Assembly (NCBI GenBank): GCA_017554405.1
Contig: JAFZIK010000059.1
Coordinates: 1 to 45,828, forward strand
From: Clostridia bacterium
Lineage (GTDB): Bacteria; Bacillota; Clostridia; Oscillospirales; Acutalibacteraceae
Reading direction: 5' to 3'
DNA: 45,828 bases
Under the pieces are notes generated by a model. That model saw nothing but the letters and a program-made list of their open reading frames with translations, was not told the origin of the DNA and made no database searches. Both the position numbers and the translations under genes were made by a program. Below, piece after piece: positions 25,909 to 33,622 of this stretch. The stretch's first letter is position 1; the number at the start of each line of letters is the position of its first letter.

Positions 25909-26121
25909 TAACAGTTCCTCCTAAAAATTATATAACGGCTACGCCAAAAAGGCATAATAATCGTTATATTATTATCAAATAGTATAATAGCACATTTCGC
26001 TCTGTTTGAAAAGAGTTTTTTTGCATTTTTTAAAAATAATTGTTATATTGCCGGAAAACGGGGTTTTATGTAAAAAAATGCGGGGGCGTTTGCCCCCGCA
26101 CACTGTCATTTCAAGCCGGTT
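25909..26121. other. Intergenic region upstream of the hydrogenase operon
   Basis: This stretch is AT-rich and probably contains the hydrogenase promoter. Minus-strand TATTAT and TATACT sequences lie near 25981-25990, but no good -35 fits. No Rex-type inverted repeat is apparent. The far end holds the terminator of the DUF11 gene at 26072-26100. Confidence 0.4.
26072..26100 (-). terminator. DUF11 gene terminator
   Basis: A 9-bp perfect stem TGCGGGGGC/GCCCCCGCA (26079-26087, 26092-26100) is followed on the minus strand by seven or more T residues. Confidence 0.88.
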
Positions 26122-26955
26122 TTAAATCGTTCCTTTTACAGTTATCACGGTAACACCCGGAGCAGTTGTTATAACGCCGGTCGCCGGGTCCTGCGCAAAG
26201 GTTGCCGCCGGAACGGTGATAACGCCCGCCACGGTCTCAAACTCGCCGGTCACGGTATCATAGGTATACTGCGTGGTAACGGTAAGCGGCGCGCCGTTCA
26301 TTGTTACCGTTATATCGGAAAGTATCGGATCAAAGGTATCGCTCAGCACGACCGTTGTATCGGCAGCGGTATTACCGCTGTTGGTGATATCAAAGGTATA
26401 GGTTATAGTGCTGTTTTCGCTTACCACGGTAGGCGTCATACTCTTTGTTATATCAAGGTTTGCAACGCCCGCCGCTTCAACCGTTTCGGAAGCGGATACC
26501 GCGCCTGAAGTTACTGTGTTTGTAACGGTGCTTTCCGCTTCAAGCGGCGCAAACTCCGTGATCACCGCGTGATAAATGATAACCGCGTTCCCGCCCGCGG
26601 GGATGTTGATACCGGTGATAGTCATAGGCGGACCCGCCGTGACCGTAGGCGCCGGCTGCAAAACGCCGTTTACGTATAAAAGCACGGCGGTATCGGAAAG
26701 CGCCAGCGGATAAACGGTGCCTGCCGTTCCGAAAGTATAGCCGCCCATATCATCGGTAACGGTTATGCCGGTAAGCACCGTGGCGCCGGTATTTATGAGC
26801 GCCACGGTATAGGTGAGTTCGTCACCCGGGACGTACGTGGCGCTCGAGGCGGTTTTGCTGATCTCCAAAACCTCGAGCATTTCACCGGTAGCTATATTGG
26901 AACTTAACGTTATACCGTTATAGGTCAGGGTCGCCTGGTTGGTAAAAGTTGCCAT
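26122..26955 (-). CDS. DUF11-repeat protein without signal peptide
   Basis: This is a 277-residue protein made of two DUF11-type beta-sandwich repeats, about 28-135 (ISKTASSATYVPGDELTYTV, LINTGATVLTGITVTDDM) and 165-277 (ITKSMTPTVVSENSTITYTF, ITNSGNTAADTTVVLSD). The N-terminus (MATFTNQATLTYN) is family-like but is not a signal peptide, and no membrane segment is seen. DUF11 repeats are usually found in cell-surface or spore-coat-like proteins. The composition is strongly Thr/Val/Ala-rich. The function is unknown. AGGAGG precedes the start. In a spore former a spore-surface role is possible but unproven. Confidence 0.85.
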   Translation of the reverse strand: MATFTNQATLTYNGITLSSNIATGEMLEVLEISKTASSATYVPGDELTYTVALINTGATVLTGITVTDDMGGYTFGTAGTVYPLALSDTAVLLYVNGVLQPAPTVTAGPPMTITGINIPAGGNAVIIYHAVITEFAPLEAESTVTNTVTSGAVSASETVEAAGVANLDITKSMTPTVVSENSTITYTFDITNSGNTAADTTVVLSDTFDPILSDITVTMNGAPLTVTTQYTYDTVTGEFETVAGVITVPAATFAQDPATGVITTAPGVTVITVKGTI

Positions 26956-26980
26956 AAAAAAGCCTCCTGCGTATAAAGTT

Positions 26981-27009
26981 CAAGAATACAATTCTTGCTT
27001 TACAGTATA
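26981..27009 (-). promoter_or_regulatory. Dyad and -10-like element before the DUF11 gene
   Basis: CAAGAAT (26981-26987) and ATTCTTG (26991-26997) form a perfect 7-bp dyad. Upstream on the minus strand TATACT (27004-27009) could be a -10 element. No sigma-A -35 fits, so an alternative sigma factor or activator is possible. Confidence 0.35.
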
Positions 27010-27035
27010 CGCGGGAGGATATTGGTTTGTGACGG

Positions 27036-27059
27036 TTTTATAACGACGCCGTTATAAAA
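27036..27059 (-). terminator. Stem-loop overlapping the kinase stop codon
   Basis: TTTTATAACG (27036-27045) pairs perfectly with CGTTATAAAA (27050-27059) around ACGC and includes the stop codon of the kinase gene. There is no T-run after it, so termination is uncertain. Confidence 0.35.
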
Positions 27060-28288
27060 AATGTGTGTTCATCCGGCGCGGATGCGGTTATTTTCCCGCC
27101 GTGGGCTTCAACGATCGCCTTTGCTATGGAAAGTCCTATGCCGTGGCCTCCGGACGCGGAATTTCGGGAGGCATCGGCGCGGTAGAAACGGTCGAACACG
27201 CGCGCGGTGGTCTCGGCGTTCATTTCGCCTTCGGTGGTATTTTTGCAGGAAACAACGACCGATTTGCCCTGCTTTGAAAGCGAGAACTCGATACTGCCGC
27301 CATCCGGAGTATATTTTATCGCGTTATCAAGAAAAATCGAAACAAGCTTTGAAAACGCCTTTTTATCACCGTTTAAGGTCAGATCCGGTTCTATGGCGGA
27401 GGTAAGCCGGGCGCCGCTCTTTTCAGCGAGTGTCTTAAAGCCGGTGAGGATATCCCCTACTGCCTCGGAGGCGGAAAACGGCTCTTTTACTATCGCCGCG
27501 CCGCCCTCTTCCATCCTTGAAAGGGTCACAAGATCTTCGGTAAGGTTTTTAAGCCGCTCGGTTTGCGCGCGGATATCGTTTATGCTTTCGCGATCGCTGA
27601 CCTCATCCTCGATTATATCGATATTTGCGTTTATTATCGCAAGCGGCGTTCTCAGCTCATGCGAGGCATCGGTTATAAACCGTTTTTGCTTGGTGTAGCT
27701 TTCGGCTATGGGACGTATTATCCTGCCGGATATTATAACGATTATCGCCGTAACAACAATGAAACCGATAAACGATACGATTATGCTCGAAAGCAAAAAG
27801 TTTTTAAACGAAACGAGCTTGCTTGTGCAATCGAGCATAACGATCATACGGTTTTCATCATTAGATGAGATCATATATCTGTAGTTGCCTATAAAGCCCT
27901 TTTCATTGTTTGCCGAAACGGCTGTTTTGGCGTATTCCGCCGCCTCATCCGAAGTTACCGAATTATGCTTTCCGGTATCGATACGGACTATATCGTTATC
28001 CTTTGTTAAAACAACGGTGAAATACTGTCTGTCCCCCTCGTTGTCCTTTAAAAAGAAGCGCGGCATATCCCCCGGCGGTTCTATTTTGCCATCCCGCATA
28101 AAATCGCGGTCTTCGGGCATTTCGGGCAGGCGCCCGCCCGATTCAGATAACCTCTTGAGCATATCGTCCGATTCATTTATAAAGGTAACGTAACTTATAA
28201 TATTCATAAAGGACACTATAAGAACGAGCAACGCAAAAAGCGAAGCCGCCGTTAAAACTATCACCTTTCTTTTAAGTCTGGCGATCAT
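27038..28288 (-). CDS. Sensor histidine kinase
   Basis: This is a 416-residue membrane kinase. TM1 is about 9-33 and TM2 about 165-188, enclosing an outer sensor region of about 130 residues. The phosphoacceptor is H210 in DASHELRTPLAI. The ATP-binding domain has the N box (LVSIFLDNAIKYTPDGG), F box (VFDRFYRADASR) and G box (GGHGIGLSIAKAI). The outer region is rich in acidic residues and prolines and matches no sensor I can name. It overlaps the response regulator gene by 4 bp. Confidence 0.94.
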   Translation of the reverse strand: MIARLKRKVIVLTAASLFALLVLIVSFMNIISYVTFINESDDMLKRLSESGGRLPEMPEDRDFMRDGKIEPPGDMPRFFLKDNEGDRQYFTVVLTKDNDIVRIDTGKHNSVTSDEAAEYAKTAVSANNEKGFIGNYRYMISSNDENRMIVMLDCTSKLVSFKNFLLSSIIVSFIGFIVVTAIIVIISGRIIRPIAESYTKQKRFITDASHELRTPLAIINANIDIIEDEVSDRESINDIRAQTERLKNLTEDLVTLSRMEEGGAAIVKEPFSASEAVGDILTGFKTLAEKSGARLTSAIEPDLTLNGDKKAFSKLVSIFLDNAIKYTPDGGSIEFSLSKQGKSVVVSCKNTTEGEMNAETTARVFDRFYRADASRNSASGGHGIGLSIAKAIVEAHGGKITASAPDEHTFFITASL

Positions 28289-28956
28289 GTTATTTCCTCC
28301 AAACTGTAGCCTACGTTTCTTGAGGCTTTTATGCGAACGTCGGCGCCCATTGCCGCAAGTTTTTTACGCAGATTGGATACGTATACCCAAACAACGTTTA
28401 TTTCCGAATCGCTGTCATACCCCCATATTTTTTCCATAAAACGCTCGGTGGGTATTACCCTGTTGGGGTTTAGCATCAGCATTTCAAGCATCTGATATTC
28501 CTTGTTCGCAAGGCGCGACTCGCCGCCGGGCGCAGAAAGGCAATAGCTCGCGCGGTCGAGCGTTATATTGCCGAAGGTGATCCGGCTATCCTTTGAAGCC
28601 ACGCTTCTTGTTATCACTCTTATGCGGGCGAGCAGTTCCTTTGAATCAAAGGGCTTGGTAAGGTAATCGTTTGCGCCGCTGTCAAGCCCTAAAACCTTAT
28701 CGTCGATCTCGGATTTTGCGGTAAGCATCAAAACCGGTATGTTGTTGCCCGCGGCGCGGAGCTTTTTTAGGACCGATATGCCGTCAAGCCCCGGCATCAT
28801 TATATCAAGCACGGCAACGTCATAGTTGCCCGATTCGATGTAATCGAGCGCATCCTGCCCGTTATAAACCGGGTCGGCGGAATAGTTATTCTTTTCAAAA
28901 ATCTTAATGATCGCGCGGGAGAGCGCGCGTTCATCCTCGGCTAAAAGTATACGCAT
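28285..28956 (-). CDS. OmpR-family response regulator
   Basis: This is a 223-residue regulator. The receiver domain (about 1-118) has D8, phosphoacceptor D51 (LDIMMPGLDG) and K101 (LTKPFD). The winged-helix domain (about 128-223) includes LDRASYCLSAP, NKEYQMLEMLMLNPNRVIPTE and YVSNLRKKL. The start is ATG 28956, with TGAGG 6 bp upstream; the frame extends to 28995. The divergent operon at 29101 has a tandem 10-bp direct repeat at its promoter that would suit an OmpR-type dimer. Confidence 0.95.
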   Translation of the reverse strand: MRILLAEDERALSRAIIKIFEKNNYSADPVYNGQDALDYIESGNYDVAVLDIMMPGLDGISVLKKLRAAGNNIPVLMLTAKSEIDDKVLGLDSGANDYLTKPFDSKELLARIRVITRSVASKDSRITFGNITLDRASYCLSAPGGESRLANKEYQMLEMLMLNPNRVIPTERFMEKIWGYDSDSEINVVWVYVSNLRKKLAAMGADVRIKASRNVGYSLEEIT

Positions 28957-29046
28957 AAGATACCTCACAAACATTTTACACTTGAATTGTAACACAAAAG
29001 TCTCAAAAAATCACTAAAAAATTTTTTCGAAAAAACTTTTCGGTTT

Positions 29047-29078
29047 TTTAAGTTTATTTAAGTTTGGCGTTTTATACT
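29047..29078 (+). promoter_or_regulatory. Promoter with tandem OmpR-type direct repeats
   Basis: TTTAAGTTTA (29047-29056) and TTTAAGTTTG (29057-29066) are adjacent 10-bp direct repeats, followed by TATACT (29073-29078) as the -10. The -35 position falls inside the repeats and is poor, as at activator-dependent promoters. The divergent response regulator is the obvious candidate to bind here. Confidence 0.6.
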
Positions 29079-29100
29079 ACAGTCAAAGGAGGCAAACGAT

Positions 29101-29823
29101 ATGGCTTTTACTTCGGTCTTTGAAAGACAGGAATACAAATATATAATGACAAAAAAACAAAAGGCGAAAATGCTTGAAGCGATGAAGGCGCACGGTATGG
29201 AGATAGACCAATACGGCCGCACAACGATACGCAACGTATATTTTGATACCGAAAATTACCGCCTTATCCGCCGCTCGATAGAATCGCCGGTATATAAAGA
29301 AAAGTTAAGAATGAGAAGCTACGAGCTGGCGCACGATGAAAGCACGGTGTTCGTTGAACTTAAAAAGAAATTCGACCACGTTGTTTACAAGCGCCGCATA
29401 CCGCTTAAAACGAAGGACGCCGAAGCGTGGCTTTGCGGCGCGGCGGAATGCCCGGCGGATACCCAGATATCAAGAGAGATAGATTATTTTTTGAAGTTTT
29501 ATAAGTCGCTTCGCCCGGTGATATTTTTAAGCTACGAGCGCGAGGCATATTTCAGCAAAGAAGCAGGTGATCTGAGGATAACGTTTGATGAAAACATTTT
29601 AAGCAGGCAAAGCGATATATCGCTTAAGTGCGAAGCCGCGGGAGAAAACGTATTACTTCCGGAACTTACTCTTATGGAAATCAAATGCGGCGCCGCGATG
29701 CCTAAATGGCTGGCAAAAGCGCTATCGAAAAACGGGCTTTATAAAACCTCGTTTTCCAAATACGGAAGCGCTTACAAAAATATGATATTACCGGAATTGA
29801 GAAAGGATACTAATTATGCTTGA
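29101..29823 (+). CDS. VTC-domain (polyphosphate polymerase-like) protein
   Basis: This is a 240-residue protein with the tunnel-fold VTC domain. In yeast this domain polymerises inorganic polyphosphate from ATP. The basic and acidic tunnel residues are suggested by ERQEYKYIM, TTIRNVYFDTENYRLIRRSIE, KEKLRMRSY, VFVELKKKFDHVVYKRR, FLSYEREAYF, LRITFDENI and LMEIKCG. There is no membrane segment. It is the first gene of an operon with a DUF4956 membrane protein (8-bp overlap) and a beta-helical lipoprotein. This trio recurs in Firmicutes, so a joint role at the envelope is likely, but the product is not established. Confidence 0.88.
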   Translation: MAFTSVFERQEYKYIMTKKQKAKMLEAMKAHGMEIDQYGRTTIRNVYFDTENYRLIRRSIESPVYKEKLRMRSYELAHDESTVFVELKKKFDHVVYKRRIPLKTKDAEAWLCGAAECPADTQISREIDYFLKFYKSLRPVIFLSYEREAYFSKEAGDLRITFDENILSRQSDISLKCEAAGENVLLPELTLMEIKCGAAMPKWLAKALSKNGLYKTSFSKYGSAYKNMILPELRKDTNYA

Positions 29824-30508
29824 TACATTATTTAAAGGAATCTTCGACAGCTCGACCACATCGGTCATAAGCGTTCAAAACTTTTTACTCTGCATTGGAT
29901 TAAGCCTGATACTCGGCATAATACTGGCGCTCAGTTACACTTTTAAAACACATTATACCAAAAGCTTTCTTCTTACACTTGCCATACTCCCCGCGGTTGT
30001 TTGCGTTGTAATAATGATGGTAAACGGCAACGTTGGCACGGGCGTTGCGGTTGCAGGCGCGTTCAGTTTAGTCCGTTTCCGTTCGGCGCCGGGCAGCGCA
30101 AAAGAGATCGGCATGATATTCCTCGCTATGAGCGCCGGCCTTATAGCCGGTATGGGCTATCTTGCCTACGCGGTTTTGTTCACCGTGATACTCTGCCTTG
30201 TGTTTATGATCTATAACGCCGTAAGCTTCGGCGAGCAAACGGCATCAAGCTATAAAACTCTGGCTGTAACGATACCCGAGGACCTTAACTACACCGAGAT
30301 TTTCGACGATATACTTAAAAAGTATACCTCGCGTTACGAGCTTAAAAAGGTTAAGACGACCAATATGGGCAGTATGTTCAGACTTACCTATGACGTTTAC
30401 CTTAAGGACAGAAAACTTGAAAAAGAAATGATAGACGAAATACGCGTCAGGAACGGCAATCTTGAAATAGCGATATCAACACAGGAGATACCAAGCTCCG
30501 AATTATAA
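29816..30508 (+). CDS. DUF4956 membrane protein
   Basis: This is a 230-residue protein with four or five N-terminal membrane helices (about 22-42, 50-67, 75-95, 100-145) and a cytoplasmic C-terminal domain (about 150-230). GVAVAGAFSLVRFRSAPGSAKE is the strongest DUF4956 signature. The family is uncharacterised but is repeatedly found next to VTC-domain proteins. The start overlaps the VTC gene, implying coupled translation. It may be the membrane partner of the VTC-like enzyme. Confidence 0.85.
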   Translation: MLDTLFKGIFDSSTTSVISVQNFLLCIGLSLILGIILALSYTFKTHYTKSFLLTLAILPAVVCVVIMMVNGNVGTGVAVAGAFSLVRFRSAPGSAKEIGMIFLAMSAGLIAGMGYLAYAVLFTVILCLVFMIYNAVSFGEQTASSYKTLAVTIPEDLNYTEIFDDILKKYTSRYELKKVKTTNMGSMFRLTYDVYLKDRKLEKEMIDEIRVRNGNLEIAISTQEIPSSEL

Positions 30509-30524
30509 ATAATGAGGTGATAAT

Positions 30525-32027
30525 ATGAAAAACATAAAAATACTTACCACGTTTACGGCGGTCACTCTCTCGGCACTGCTGATGCTCGGCGGCTGTTCGA
30601 GCGATCAGAACAGCGCCGGGCAAAGCCAAAACTCAAACGCAAAAACGGCTACAGCCGATTACTCCCTTGCGCTTGATACGGAAGATATGTTTACAAGCCG
30701 CGACTTTGAGACCGGCTATGACGAAAGCGAAGCAAAAAACGTGACTTTAAGCGATAACGATCCGGATCTGACAATAACCGAAGCCGGCGTATACGTTTTA
30801 TCCGGCACGGTGAGCGACGGCACGATAACGGTGGACGTTCCCGATACCGATAAGGTGCAGATAGTTTTAAACGGCGCAAGCATTACGAGCAAGACCTCCG
30901 CGGCGCTCTACGTTAAATCGGCGGATAAGGTGTTCGTTACAACAGCGAAGGGGACCGAAAACACCCTTGCCAACGGCGGCAGCTTTACCGATACGGGAGA
31001 CGATAATATCGACGGCGCGGTCTTTTCAAAGGATGATATAGTATTCAGCGGCGAAGGCACGCTTAATATCATAAGCCCCGCAAAGCACGGGGTCGTCGGC
31101 AAGGACGACGTTAAGTTCACAAGCGGCACCTATAACATCGACGCCGCTTCTCACGGGGTTGACGCAAACGACAGTATCAGGATAGCCAACGCCTCGCTTA
31201 CAATAAAGGCGGGTAAGGACGGTCTGCACAGCGATAACGATGAAGATACTTTAAAGGGTTATATATATATCCAAAGCGGAACGCTTGATATCGACGTTGA
31301 CGATGACGGCATCCACGCGATAACCACCCTTCAGATAGACGGAGGGACCTTTAAAATAAGCGCCGCCGAGGGTCTTGAGGCGACCGTTGTTATAATAAAC
31401 GACGGCACGCTCTCGATAACCGCGAGCGACGACGGCATAAACGCCGCTAAAAAGTCCACAATCTCCACGCCTACGGTAGTGATAAACGGCGGCAATATCA
31501 AAATAGTTATGGGTCAGGGCGACACCGACGGCGTTGATTCAAACGGTGATATAATCATAAACGGCGGAACAATAGACGTAACCGGAAATTCCACCTTTGA
31601 CTACGAGGGCACCGGCGTTATAAACGGCGGAACGGTGATAGTAAACGGCAGTGAAGTTGATACGCTTCCGAATCAGTTTGCCGGCGGCGGTCCGGGCGGG
31701 CAAGGTGGTCAGAGAGGTCCCGGAGGTATGCGCGGCGATATGAATGGCGCCAGCCCCGATACGGTAACCTCGGCGACTCCTAATGCAAACGGCGAGCGCC
31801 CGGAAATGCCGAATTTTGAAGACGGCACGCGCCAGGAAATGCCGAATTTTGACAAAGACGGCGAGCGCCCGGAATTACCTGAAATCGGCTCGGACGGTGA
31901 GCGCCCGACACCTCCGAACTTTGACTCAAACAGCGAAGAACGCCCCACACCGCCTGACTTTAACGGTTCAAAGGGCGGCAAGCAAAAAGGATCGGGGAAA
32001 TCCTCGGCAAGTAACAACGTTGCATAA
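30525..32027 (+). CDS. Cthe_2159-type beta-helix lipoprotein
   Basis: This is a 500-residue surface lipoprotein. The signal peptide ends in LGGC with Cys24 lipidated. Residues about 70-380 form repeated turns (GDDNIDGAVFSKDDIVFSG, HGVDANDSIRIANASLTIKA, DGIHAITTLQIDGGTFKI) matching the carbohydrate-binding family of Clostridium thermocellum Cthe_2159, which is reported to bind cellulose and pectin-like acids. The C-terminal part (about 385-490) is a low-complexity Gly/Pro/Arg-rich tail with four imperfect copies around GERPEMPNF. It is the third gene of the VTC/DUF4956 operon. In related operons this position often holds a CotH-like protein. A strong terminator follows. Confidence 0.88.
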   Translation: MKNIKILTTFTAVTLSALLMLGGCSSDQNSAGQSQNSNAKTATADYSLALDTEDMFTSRDFETGYDESEAKNVTLSDNDPDLTITEAGVYVLSGTVSDGTITVDVPDTDKVQIVLNGASITSKTSAALYVKSADKVFVTTAKGTENTLANGGSFTDTGDDNIDGAVFSKDDIVFSGEGTLNIISPAKHGVVGKDDVKFTSGTYNIDAASHGVDANDSIRIANASLTIKAGKDGLHSDNDEDTLKGYIYIQSGTLDIDVDDDGIHAITTLQIDGGTFKISAAEGLEATVVIINDGTLSITASDDGINAAKKSTISTPTVVINGGNIKIVMGQGDTDGVDSNGDIIINGGTIDVTGNSTFDYEGTGVINGGTVIVNGSEVDTLPNQFAGGGPGGQGGQRGPGGMRGDMNGASPDTVTSATPNANGERPEMPNFEDGTRQEMPNFDKDGERPELPEIGSDGERPTPPNFDSNSEERPTPPDFNGSKGGKQKGSGKSSASNNVA

Positions 32028-32077
32028 TGTTTTATTTGATATAATCCCTACCCCCAATAGCGGCGCTGTAGGCCGCA

Positions 32078-32125
32078 AAACACCCGAACGGTGCAGAGCG
32101 AAAGCCCTGCACCGTTCGGGTGTTT
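32078..32125 (+). terminator. Long-stem terminator after the lipoprotein gene
   Basis: A perfect 19-bp stem (32078-32096 with 32107-32125) encloses AGCGAAAGCC. The right arm ends in TGTTTATAAG. It sits just before array 2, as the 1343-1381 hairpin sits before array 1, but its loop differs. Confidence 0.75.
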
Positions 32126-32160
32126 ATAAGAATAGTGTTAAAAACGATATTCTATTGTGC

Positions 32161-32300
32161 CGAAAGCGCATTTATATATCGAAGCGAAGCCGCACGATGT
32201 TGCCCTTGCGGGCAAACGATGTTATGCGAATGCATAAATAATGTTGCTATGCAAACGATGTTGCCGGACGGCAAATTAAGGTGCCTGCGGCGCATATAAA
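32161..32300. repeat. Hairpin array 2 (CGATGTT spacer)
   Basis: Hairpins TTGCCC/GGGCAA (32200-32215), TATGC/GCATA (32223-32236), TTGC/GCAA (32244-32254) and TTGCC/GGCAA (32261-32274) are separated by the spacer CGATGTT or AATGTT (about 32195, 32217, 32239, 32256). Left of them is a less regular part with ATATATCGAAGCGAAGC; to the right is GTGCCTGCGGC, which also occurs in array 3. No mirrored half was found, so this array may be one half only or truncated. Confidence 0.65.
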
Positions 32301-32303
32301 GCC

Positions 32304-32381
32304 GGGCGATTGATAATCGCCCCTACAAATGGTCAATCTAAATTGATATACCGTAGGGGCGGATATCATCCGCCTGCTTTT
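32304..32381. repeat. Dispersed intergenic repeat, copy 2 (inverted)
   Basis: Positions 32341-32366 are the exact reverse complement of 1246-1271 over 26 bases, and the flanks to about 32381 match at most positions. CGCCCCTAC (32318-32326) and GTAGGGGCG (32353-32361) are inverted arms, and 32304-32322 is itself a hairpin (GGGCGATT/AATCGCCC). As with copy 1, it lies beside a hairpin array. The remainder up to the next gene holds only a small GCGGC/GCCGC hairpin near 32389-32401. Confidence 0.75.
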
Positions 32382-32443
32382 ACATATCGCGGCAAAGCCG
32401 CTCCTTGTATCTTATATCTGACGTCTGCCATCCGGCATCTGAA

Positions 32444-33622
32444 TCAAACATACGATTTATCGTATGTTATCACGCACTCGTAGGTGCTATCGATCTGCTT
32501 GGCGCGTTTTTTGATCTCTTCATCGAGCTGTTGCTCGGTGAGACCAACCGAGTTTGGCACCACAACGTCAAATATAAGGTTTGTGCGCTCGCTTGACGGC
32601 GGCGTCATGCGAAAATCGTGAAGCGAAAGGTCGGGGCTTATCGATCCGATAATGCCGATCATCGCCTCTTTTGCCGCGTTTACCGATTCATCGTTTACGT
32701 TTACCGGGTCCATATGGATAACAAGGCTGATACCGCACTTCTGCCCTACCACCTTTTCGCAGATATCTATCTGCTCGTGGCATTTTACTACATCAACATC
32801 CTGCGGCACCTCAACGTGGACCGAGGCAAACCGCCTTCCGTTACCGTAGTTATGCACGATAAGGTCGTGGATACCTAAGAAGCCTTCAAACGACATTATG
32901 CCATCCTCGATGCTCTTTATCAGTTCCGGCTCGGGCGGGCGGCCCAAAAGCTCGCCGATAGTATCCTTAAGGGTTGCGATACCCGACCAGAGGATGAACA
33001 CCGCAACGCCGACCGAAATGATGGCGTCAAGGTTAAACCCGAGGGTGACGTTCATCGATATTACTGCGCAAACGAGGATAGCAAGGGTTGAAACGCAATC
33101 GTTAAGGCTATCCTGCGCGGTGGCGGCAAGCGCCGGCGAATCTATAGTTTTTCCAAGCTTACGGTTGAATAAAAACATCCAGAGCTTAAGCAGTATGGAG
33201 AAAACGAGTATACCGAGCGAGAGATAGGAAAACCGCGGTGCATCCGCGCCGGAAACTATCGCTTTTACGGCGCTTATTAACAGTTCCGCGCCGACAACGA
33301 GAATAAATATGGCAACGGTGAACGCCGAAAGGTATTCCATTCTGCCGTGACCGAACGGGTGATCGCTGTCGGCAGGTTTTGCCGAAAGGCGGAAACCGAG
33401 CATCGAAATTACCGAAGAGCCCATATCGGAAAGGTTGTTAAGCCCATCCGCCACGATAGACATACTGCCTATAAGAAGCCCTATAACAATTTTAACGGTG
33501 CAAAGAAGCAGATTGCAAATAACGCCGGTAATACTGCCAAGGTGCCCGTAATTTACGCGCACCTTGGGATTTTTAACGTCTTCGCTGTTTTTAACAAACA
33601 GGCGTATCAAAAGCTTTGTCAT
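32444..33622 (-). CDS. Cation diffusion facilitator family transporter
   Basis: This is a 392-residue exporter of divalent metal ions (Zn, Mn, Fe or Cd; not resolved here), working by proton antiport. The first metal site is in ADGLNNLSDMGSS, and the loop motif is SDHPFGHGRMEYL. Six membrane helices span about 30-225. The cytoplasmic C-terminal dimer domain (about 230-310) has IHDLIVHNYGNGRRFASVHVEV, and about 80 further residues with a second ferredoxin-like part follow. The ATG shares one base with the stop of ddl, so it is the last gene of that operon. Confidence 0.93.
   Translation of the reverse strand: MTKLLIRLFVKNSEDVKNPKVRVNYGHLGSITGVICNLLLCTVKIVIGLLIGSMSIVADGLNNLSDMGSSVISMLGFRLSAKPADSDHPFGHGRMEYLSAFTVAIFILVVGAELLISAVKAIVSGADAPRFSYLSLGILVFSILLKLWMFLFNRKLGKTIDSPALAATAQDSLNDCVSTLAILVCAVISMNVTLGFNLDAIISVGVAVFILWSGIATLKDTIGELLGRPPEPELIKSIEDGIMSFEGFLGIHDLIVHNYGNGRRFASVHVEVPQDVDVVKCHEQIDICEKVVGQKCGISLVIHMDPVNVNDESVNAAKEAMIGIIGSISPDLSLHDFRMTPPSSERTNLIFDVVVPNSVGLTEQQLDEEIKKRAKQIDSTYECVITYDKSYV

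Noticed and set aside
25909-26060. Rex operator before the hydrogenase operon
   Set aside because: Several AT-rich partial matches occur, but none forms the TTGTTAA inverted repeat.
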